Below, in pieces: positions 58,816 to 64,000 of a stretch of DNA of 64,000 bases (the stretch's first letter is position 1; every line of letters starts with the position of its first letter). A program made the translations under genes and the position numbers. The notes beneath the pieces are model-generated. The model was not told where the DNA came from and did no database searches. It worked only from the letters and a program-made list of their open reading frames with translations. Source of the DNA: Desulfoluna sp942491485 (GTDB taxonomy: Bacteria > Desulfobacterota > Desulfobacteria > Desulfobacterales > Desulfolunaceae); contig CALOAX010000006.1 in NCBI GenBank assembly GCA_942491485.1, forward strand, positions 1 to 64,000, in the 5' to 3' direction.

Positions 58816-58844
58816 CAGGTGCCCCCACCTGGCCGCCGGAGACT
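58816..58844 (-). repeat. Dispersed repeat, S1 and T only (-)
   Basis: CCAGGTG-CCCC-CACCTGG, then CCGCCGGAGAC. The outer base pair differs from other copies but is still paired. It starts 6 bp after the preceding stop codon. Confidence 0.8.
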
Positions 58845-58869
58845 TGCTTCTACCATGAAGGGCATGACC

Positions 58870-60141
58870 CTAAAGCCGTTGCAGCAGATAAAGATAAAGG
58901 GGTGCCCGGCTGGCCCGTTTCAGGGCTGTGAGTTCGGACATGACGTGTTTTCGTTCAGAAGCCGATTTCAACGGGGAGAGATAGAGAGGCGCGTTTCGTG
59001 ATTCCCGGGTGGCGGCAAATCGTGCCAGGGTGTCGTGGTGTGACGGCGGCAGTGAGGTTCCTGTCACCATGTTCAGGGAGACGGTAACCCCATCATAACG
59101 TTGCATCACATCATCGGCCACCCTCACTGCATCCCTTACCAGGGACAAAGACGTGGGCCGCCCGAGGCAATGAAGGGTCGCCTCGTCAAGGGACTCGATG
59201 CCGGTGTTGATCCGCACCTGAAACGGAAGCTTGGAAAGGGACTTCCAGCCGTCATCCGTCACCCCCATCAGTGCATCGGGGCTCCCGAAAAGAAACAGGG
59301 ACGGGGCCTCGGCCATCAACCCCTTGCCACCAATCAACGTTTCGCATGCCCGGGCCGCCGCCACAACCTTCTCTGCTCCAGCAGCAAGGGCATCATGCTC
59401 GCCCAGAAACACCCCGCCCATGTTCACCAGGTCTTCCTGAAAAAAATCGACCATGGCCGCCACCTGACGTTTTACATGAGTTTCGGTTTCAATGGCAAAG
59501 GGAAGGGGAGACTTCACTCCGCAGAACCTGCAGTGGTAAAGACACCCCTTAGCAAGGCGAATGGGAAGAATATCGTAATCCACATGGCGCGAGTCCGGCG
59601 GCAGCACAGTGGTCATGCCCTGGGTCAATTCATGAAAGCTGCGGCCAAGGGACTCAAGGGTCTCTTTCCGGTTTTTGCGGGCAACCCGGCCAAGAAACGC
59701 CGCCACATCGGAAGGCGCTCCCTCTGCCAGTGCGTCAGCCCATTCCGTCAGCTCTTCAAGTGCATAAAGGGCTTCCTCCAACTTTTCGTATGGGTAGGTC
59801 TTTTCCCCGATCACGTTGTTGGTGGGGTATGGAAGCACAGGGATGTAGTGCTCGCCTATGGCTGAAAACGCCCCGTTGTACCCACCCGACGAGTAGTAAA
59901 CCCAATCACCGCCCGCCGTCCGCTTAAACCAATCGGCATGATCATGCCAGGTGCCTGGGCGCCCCTGTATAAACCGGATCACCCCTTCGGGGCTGAACTG
60001 AAACAGGTAAGAGGCCGTTTGGAGCTCATGAAACAATCCGTACCTCACCGGCCAGCTCGCCTTGAGGTAACGGGCCGACCCCACAAGGCCCATTCGCCCC
60101 TTCACCCCACCCCGCAAAAACTCCCGTCCCCTGTTCTTCAT
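58870..60141 (-). CDS. Radical SAM protein
   Basis: The product has 423 residues with the radical-SAM Cys motif CLYHCRFC (Cys200/204/207) after an N-terminal domain of about 190 residues. NMGGVFLGEHDAL and FQVRINTGIESLDEATLHCLGRPTS are typical of the following SAM and substrate region. It binds a [4Fe-4S] cluster and SAM to start radical chemistry; the substrate is unknown. The ATG at 60141 has GGAGG 10 bases upstream; that GGAGG is the terminus of the dispersed repeat at 60151. Confidence 0.85.
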   Translation of the reverse strand: MKNRGREFLRGGVKGRMGLVGSARYLKASWPVRYGLFHELQTASYLFQFSPEGVIRFIQGRPGTWHDHADWFKRTAGGDWVYYSSGGYNGAFSAIGEHYIPVLPYPTNNVIGEKTYPYEKLEEALYALEELTEWADALAEGAPSDVAAFLGRVARKNRKETLESLGRSFHELTQGMTTVLPPDSRHVDYDILPIRLAKGCLYHCRFCGVKSPLPFAIETETHVKRQVAAMVDFFQEDLVNMGGVFLGEHDALAAGAEKVVAAARACETLIGGKGLMAEAPSLFLFGSPDALMGVTDDGWKSLSKLPFQVRINTGIESLDEATLHCLGRPTSLSLVRDAVRVADDVMQRYDGVTVSLNMVTGTSLPPSHHDTLARFAATRESRNAPLYLSPLKSASERKHVMSELTALKRASRAPLYLYLLQRL

Positions 60142-60150
60142 AAAAGACAC

Positions 60151-60455
60151 GCCTCCGGCGGCCAAGGGCTGAACCCTTGGAACCCAGGTTCGCAAATGAT
60201 CCGAGCCCTCGTTCCTCCGGTACGTCACATCTGCTTACGGGCTGCGCCCGTGAATAACGGAAAAGGGTATCCAATCTCCTTCATGCATCCCGAAGGGAGC
60301 TTCATGCTCTTCATGTTTTTTCATTAAAGGCTACCACACACGTAACAACCCGAAACCATCTGACGTACCGAAGGAATTGGCGTTACCAGAATCATTTTCA
60401 AAACCTGTTTGTCAAACTTTTCAAAAGTTTGGCCCCCGGCAGGGCCGCCGGAGGC
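60151..60455. repeat. Dispersed repeat, unit A (+) / B (-)
   Basis: The left arm (60151-60253) has S1 CCAAGGG/CCCTTGG, S2 around TCGTTCCTC and S3 ACGGGC-TGC-GCCCGT. The right arm B (60401-60455) has the perfect palindrome CAAACTTTTCAAAAGTTTG and ends GCCGCCGGAGGC. GAGCTGAATAGTTAC follows. A diverged family-D copy lies at 60282-60315. Confidence 0.9.
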
Positions 60456-60532
60456 AACTTTTTGGGAGCTGAATAGTTACATAGGCTCTTCATCACCCAT
60501 AGCCTATGGCCACCCTCAGCTACCTGCAACCT

Positions 60533-60576
60533 AAAAAAAACGCCCCATGGCCGTTACCGGCATCATGGGGCGTTTT
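60533..60576 (-). terminator. Terminator after the FmdB-type gene
   Basis: On the minus strand AAAACGCCCCATG pairs with CATGGGGCGTTTT, with a further small hairpin in the loop, ending in a U-run. It lies 30 bp after the stop. Confidence 0.9.
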
Positions 60577-60605
60577 ACAAGCTGCTGAAAAAAGGCGTTT
60601 ACCTG

Positions 60606-60857
60606 CTACTCCTGGCCTCCCAGGGTGTAGGTGGAGCAGGAGCCGCTGGAGCATTGGCGCTTCTGAACCCCGGACTGGTTGGAGGGGTTGCTGCCGGAAG
60701 AGGATGCGCCCATTTTAAAGTTGGTGGTGCTGATAACCCGTTCAAAGGACTGGGAACCGCACTTGGGGCACTTCAATTCATCCTCATCCTTGCTGCCCAT
60801 AACGAGCAGTTCAAAGAACTCTTCACACTTGCTGCACTTAAATTCGTAAATGGGCAT
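60606..60857 (-). CDS. FmdB-family zinc-ribbon protein
   Basis: The product has 83 residues. MPIYEFKCSKCEEFFELL and ELKCPKCGSQSFERVISTTNFKM place Cys8, Cys11, Cys30 and Cys33 in the FmdB zinc ribbon. A Ser/Gly/Asn-rich tail with three further Cys follows (KRQCSSGSCSTYTLGG). ATG at 60857 has GGGAGACGTT upstream, and longer starts do not fit the family. The family is described as putative regulators; the function is not established. A strong terminator follows. Confidence 0.88.
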   Translation of the reverse strand: MPIYEFKCSKCEEFFELLVMGSKDEDELKCPKCGSQSFERVISTTNFKMGASSSGSNPSNQSGVQKRQCSSGSCSTYTLGGQE

Positions 60858-61131
60858 AACGTCTCCCTGCCTTTTCATCGTCTCACCACGGCTCAGCCGC
60901 AGGTCATATCCAAATTCATCCCGCACAAAGCGGGTTCAAATCATCCGTCAGTTCCGTACATTATGAGCACTTTTTGCCTCTTGTCAAGACCAGGATCGCG
61001 AATGCTCCCGTGGCCTGCATGGACATTTTCAGGCCGTTGTCCACGCCGAAGACAAAAAAACGGTGGTATCTATTCAGCTATGCCTCCGACTGGCCGCTTT
61101 TTGAAATAAGCCCCGAAAACTTCCCGGTTGT

Positions 61132-61183
61132 GCCTCCGGCGCCCTGCCGGGGGCTAAACTTTTAAAAAGTTTAACAAACAGGT
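61132..61183 (+). repeat. Dispersed repeat, arm B (+), paired variant
   Basis: After GCCTCCGGCGCCCTGCCGGG the palindrome reads TAAACTTTT-A-AAAAGTTTA, so the usual outer C:G pair has become T:A on both sides. ATTCAGCT and a worn terminus precede it at 61069-61087. Confidence 0.85.
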
Positions 61184-61284
61184 CTGACCTTGTTCATCGT
61201 TTGGGCGATCAGCGTGTTCGCATCACCACCTGACCACTCTTGATCCCTGGAGCACCTCACTCCGCTGCGGCATTGGCTAAGGAC

Positions 61285-61310
61285 GAACTAAAAAGCCGCA
61301 CCGGAGTGCG
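61285..61310 (-). terminator. Rho-independent terminator downstream of recN
   Basis: On the minus strand GCCGCAC-TCCG-GTGCGGC is a perfect 7-bp stem followed by TTTTTAG. It lies about 196 bp after the recN stop, beyond an arm-A repeat. Confidence 0.8.
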
Positions 61311-61415
61311 GCGCTCCGTTTCGGTCCGTCTTTCTCGGTTTTTTAAGGTCACGGCCCAAACGATGACCAAGCCCACAAGTCTTAAGAATTAATCATGATT
61401 AAATTTCAACTTAAA

Positions 61416-61500
61416 GGCGGATGTGATTTGACCCGAGGAACGAGGGGCAAAACGCATCTGCAAGCGGCTTTCAAGGTGGCACACCTTGCCGCCGGAGGCA
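61416..61500 (-). repeat. Dispersed repeat, arm A (-) in the recN 3' region
   Basis: S2 GCGGATG with loop GAGGAACGA and a partly drifted second side; S1 CAAGGTG-GCA-CACCTTG; T ending 6 bp before the recN stop. It lies between that stop and the terminator at 61285, so it should be transcribed. Confidence 0.87.
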
Positions 61501-61505
61501 CGCTC

Positions 61506-63212
61506 CTACGCGTTTTCGAGCATCTCGCGGGCATGATCAAGGGTAGCGCGGGTCACTTCGACGCCGCCCAGCATGCGGGCCATTTCATCCACGCGCCCCT
61601 CTTCGGAAAGGGGGGTGATGGAGGTGCAGGTACGGCCTTTGACCACCTGCTTTTCGATGCGATAGTGGTGGCGGCCGAACTTTGCGATCTGGGGAAGATG
61701 GGTGATGCAAAGCACCTGATGGTGGCTTGAGATCTCTTTGATTTTCATCCCCACCACTTCGGCGACACCACCGCCAATGCCTGCGTCCACTTCGTCAAAG
61801 ACCACCGTTCCCACGGCATCCCCTTCGGCAAGGATGGTTTTCACGGCCAGGACCACTCGGGAGAGTTCACCGCCGGAGGCGATCTTGGTGAGGGGCTTTT
61901 CCGCCTCTCCCACGTTGGGAGCAATCATGAAAACAGCCCGGTCCATGCCGGTCTCGCCCATGCGAACACCGGCAGGGCCTTCTGCGGTACCTCCTGCTTC
62001 CGCCCCAAGGGGGGCGACAGCCACATTGAATCGGGCCCGGGGCATCTCAAGGTTTTTCAGCTCTTTTTCCACCAGGGACGAGAGCTTTGCTGACGCTTTC
62101 TTCCTTTTTTCCGAGAGGCTGATGCAGAGGGAGTGGAGCTTTTCACGGGCTTCGGAGATCGCCAATTCCAACCCCTCCATCTCCACCTCAAGGTTATCCA
62201 AAGAGGCCAGCTCGGCTTCGATGGCCTGCTGCCGTTCTATAAGTTCAGGGAGACCGGCTGAGGCCCCCACGTACTTGCGTTTGAGTTTGTTGATGAAATC
62301 CAGGCGCTCTTCCACGGAATCCAGGGCCCTTTCATCCACGGTGATTCCGTCCCGGTACTGCTGCAGGTTGCGCGAGAGGTCCTCCACCCGGTAGCAAAGC
62401 TCTTCGGCCTCGGAAAGCAGGGGGGACATACCGGAGTCGGCGGACGAGCCCTTCTCCAGCTCTTTTTTCAGCTGGGTAACGCGCTCATAAACAGCCCCTT
62501 CTGCCGTGTAAAGAGACGCCACACCTTCATTGGCCGTTCGAAGAAGGGTCTCGGCGTTTCGAAGGCGCAGGCGCTCAGCCTCAAGAAAGGTGTCTTCGCC
62601 CTCTTCTAAGGCCGCAGCGTCCAACTCTTCCTTTTGAAACCGGAGGAGCTCCTCCTGCTCGGCCTGCCTCTTTTTCAGGGCCTCTTTTTTTCGAAGGACC
62701 TCAAGAAGCGGTGCCAGGGACTGAAAGGCTTTGCCCACCCTTTCACGCAGGGGCATCAGCCCTGCAAAACGGTCGAGAAAAAGCAGGTGGAGTTCCTCTT
62801 TAAGCAGGGCCTGGTGCGCGTGCTGGCCGGAGATGCTGGCCAGGTTTTCCGTGAGTTCGGCAAGAAGCTGCATGGTGGCCAGGCGGCCGTTGATGTAGAC
62901 GCGGTGGCGGTCCGTGGCGGAGATGATGCGGCGCACAAGGAGACCTTCGTCCGGGTCGTGCCCCATTTCCACGAGTTTTTCAGCGGTATCGCTCCCCTCC
63001 GGCACGGAAAAGAGCCCCTCCACCTCGGCTGAAGCCTCACCGGTGCGCACAAGCGCAGCCGATGCACGACCGCCAAGAAGAAGGTTCAAAGCATTGATGA
63101 TGATGGACTTGCCGGCTCCGGTCTCTCCACTGAGAACAGTAAGCCCCTCCCGAAATGAGATGGAGAGATCATCAATGATGGCAAAATGTCGAATGGAAAG
63201 ATCTGTGAGCAT
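61506..63212 (-). CDS. recN: DNA repair protein RecN
   Basis: The product is a 568-residue SMC-like ATPase acting in double-strand-break repair. The N-terminal ATPase half has LSIRHFAIIDDLSISF and Walker A SGETGAGKS (residues 28-36). Two antiparallel coiled-coil arms (about 150-365, with LRKKEALKKRQAEQEELLRFQKEE) surround a short tip. The C-terminal half has ASGGELSRVVLAVKTIL (ABC signature), VVFDEVDAGIGGGVAEVVG (Walker B) and VLCITHLPQIAKFG. ATG at 63212 gives the family N-terminus and has GAAGG upstream. Confidence 0.95.
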   Translation of the reverse strand: MLTDLSIRHFAIIDDLSISFREGLTVLSGETGAGKSIIINALNLLLGGRASAALVRTGEASAEVEGLFSVPEGSDTAEKLVEMGHDPDEGLLVRRIISATDRHRVYINGRLATMQLLAELTENLASISGQHAHQALLKEELHLLFLDRFAGLMPLRERVGKAFQSLAPLLEVLRKKEALKKRQAEQEELLRFQKEELDAAALEEGEDTFLEAERLRLRNAETLLRTANEGVASLYTAEGAVYERVTQLKKELEKGSSADSGMSPLLSEAEELCYRVEDLSRNLQQYRDGITVDERALDSVEERLDFINKLKRKYVGASAGLPELIERQQAIEAELASLDNLEVEMEGLELAISEAREKLHSLCISLSEKRKKASAKLSSLVEKELKNLEMPRARFNVAVAPLGAEAGGTAEGPAGVRMGETGMDRAVFMIAPNVGEAEKPLTKIASGGELSRVVLAVKTILAEGDAVGTVVFDEVDAGIGGGVAEVVGMKIKEISSHHQVLCITHLPQIAKFGRHHYRIEKQVVKGRTCTSITPLSEEGRVDEMARMLGGVEVTRATLDHAREMLENA

Positions 63213-63413
63213 GGGCGATGCCTTCCCCCCAAAATTGAAGTGGTGGCCACAAAACACAGGAACGCGCACAGGCGTAACGCGTCGGTATGTTATGTCACAG
63301 CATCCCCTGTTTGTAAAGCTGGCAGGACGGGGCTCCAAGGCTCATGAACCCCAGATATTCCGATGGGTTTTTCAACACAAACAATAAAAAAAAGTAACGA
63401 TTCAGCTCAACAT

Positions 63414-63598
63414 TGCCTCCGGCGGCAAGGTGTGCCACCTTGAAAGCAGATAACGGATGCGTTTTGCCCCTCGTCCCTCGGGTCAAATCACATCCGCATT
63501 TGAATCGAGAGTTTCCTGTGTCCATGGTTAAAGACCTGTTTATCAAAACCAGCTCAAAAAAATGGGCAAAAACTTGGTCCCCGGCAGGGCCGCCGGAG
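63414..63598. repeat. Dispersed repeat, unit A (+) / B (-)
   Basis: The left arm has S1 CAAGGTG-TGC-CACCTTG and S2 CGGATG/CATCCG around TCGTCCCTC. The right arm B has a drifted palindrome and ends CCGGCAGGGCCGCCGGAG. GTAACGATTCAGCT precedes the unit. Confidence 0.87.
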
Positions 63599-63645
63599 TA
63601 GTTATGGGCATTTTATGGCTTTCTCACTTTACGCTGGGCCCCAAT

Positions 63646-63999
63646 TCAGGCACTGAACCCTTCAAGAAACGCCCACAGCTTTCCACACTCCATCTCCAGG
63701 AGGGAGAGTTTTTCTTCAAGATTCATGAGGTTCCTTCCCCGCCCCGCCTTTTCCAACTCAGAAGCTGCATCGGCTGCGGGCTTGGCCGCAAGATAACTCA
63801 GGCTCCCTTTGAGGGCGTGGGCGGCCTTTTCGAGCGCCTCACCATCCCCTTTACCGGCCGCCTCACGAATGGCCCCGATCATCCCGTCGTATTCACCTGA
63901 AAATTCTATCAGGCAGTCGCGAACCAACTCCCGGTCGTCCCCCATGATCTCCATCAGCTCATCGACATCAATGGGGGCCTCGTCATGAATCCTTTCCAT
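63646..63999 (-). CDS. HPt (histidine phosphotransfer) domain protein
   Basis: At least 117 residues in an all-helical HPt domain. The phospho-acceptor motif is AAHALKGSLSYLAA, the helices before (DDRELVRDCLIEFSGEYDGMIGAI) and after (AADAASELEKAGRGRNLMNLEEKL) are in place. It relays phosphate between response-regulator receivers. The ATG at 63999 is one base from the window edge, so this may instead be the C-terminal part of a longer hybrid kinase or receiver-HPt protein that continues outside. Confidence 0.8.
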   Translation of the reverse strand: MERIHDEAPIDVDELMEIMGDDRELVRDCLIEFSGEYDGMIGAIREAAGKGDGEALEKAAHALKGSLSYLAAKPAADAASELEKAGRGRNLMNLEEKLSLLEMECGKLWAFLEGFSA

Positions 64000-64000
64000 T

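Noticed and set aside
60900..60960. GGTTCAAATC, similar to a tRNA T-loop
   Set aside because: No acceptor stem, anticodon arm or D-arm can be drawn around it.

Overview
The window looks like chromosomal DNA of a strictly anaerobic, sulfate-reducer-type bacterium, most likely Desulfobacterota/Desulfobacterales. This is inference from gene content: a soluble [FeFe]-hydrogenase-like sensor fused to a chemotaxis signalling domain, a CGGC-domain protein, a one-cluster ferredoxin, a cytoplasmic DMSO-reductase-family enzyme, a hemerythrin/ScdA-like fragment behind an FNR/HcpR-type palindrome, and many small Cys-rich proteins. It is a mosaic of short housekeeping operons and solitary metabolic genes. 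No prophage, CRISPR array, rRNA or tRNA gene was recognised.

Layout. 1-2.9 kb: a decayed partial IS3-family copy next to an intact IS3-family element whose reading frames are joined by A-AAA-AAG slippery heptamers, then the tail of an interrupted coiled-coil gene. 3-5.9 kb (minus strand): Cdd1-like protein, two ecotins with different predicted P1 residues, a 59-residue zinc-finger-like protein and a PPC/DUF296 protein; a 56-bp direct repeat flanks the Cdd1/ecotin-1 segment. 6-20 kb: molybdopterin oxidoreductase, eRF1-like protein, TauE/SafE exporter, CGGC protein, EamA exporter, ADP-ribosylglycohydrolase relative, YibE/F protein, alkaline phosphatase, alpha/beta hydrolase, Na+/H+ antiporter. 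20.8-29.6 kb: truncated hemerythrin gene, orphan TRAP solute-binding protein, GntP permease, CoA-transferase, CNT nucleoside transporter. 29.8-40.2 kb: HxlR regulator divergent from a VOC protein, CDF metal exporter, OYE-type flavoenzyme, DUF3857 transglutaminase-like protein, YdgA-like protein, hydrolase-cupin pair. 40.4-51.2 kb: hydrogenase-like chemoreceptor, rhomboid plus endo/exonuclease/phosphatase lipoprotein, YceD plus a protein with two Sm/Hfq-like segments, a tightly overlapped five-gene operon (two zinc proteins, ferredoxin, a 51-residue protein, TIGR01777 oxidoreductase), and two tandem class III aminotransferases of which the second lacks the PLP lysine. 51.5-64 kb: lgt, yebC-yebG, rlmE, radA, PHP phosphatase-MltB, PLDc_N protein, radical SAM protein, FmdB protein, recN and an HPt protein.

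The most striking feature is what fills the gaps. Nearly every intergenic space holds members of one structured repeat family. A GCCTCCGGCGGC terminus is followed by an arm of stem-loops whose stems differ between copies but keep base-pairing, while a 9-nt loop (TCGTTCCTC) stays almost constant. A left-hand terminus is usually matched by an inverted right-hand terminus, so whole units look like miniature inverted-repeat elements of about 150-360 bp. They abut or overrun several stop codons, supply the last codons of two proteins, may supply the Shine-Dalgarno of another, and lie in the 3' untranslated region of recN. I do not recognise the family.

Terms used below for repeats: T, terminus GCCTCCGGCGGC; S1, hairpin next to T (type CAAGGTG-TGC-CACCTTG); S2, long hairpin closed by GCGGATG/CATCCGC-type stems around the constant loop; S3, ACGGGC-nnn-GCCCGT hairpin; arm A = T-S1-S2-S3; arm B = T plus the palindrome CAAACTTTTCAAAAGTTTG and AAACCTGTTT. 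'+' means T reads GCCTCC on the plus strand; '-' is the reverse.
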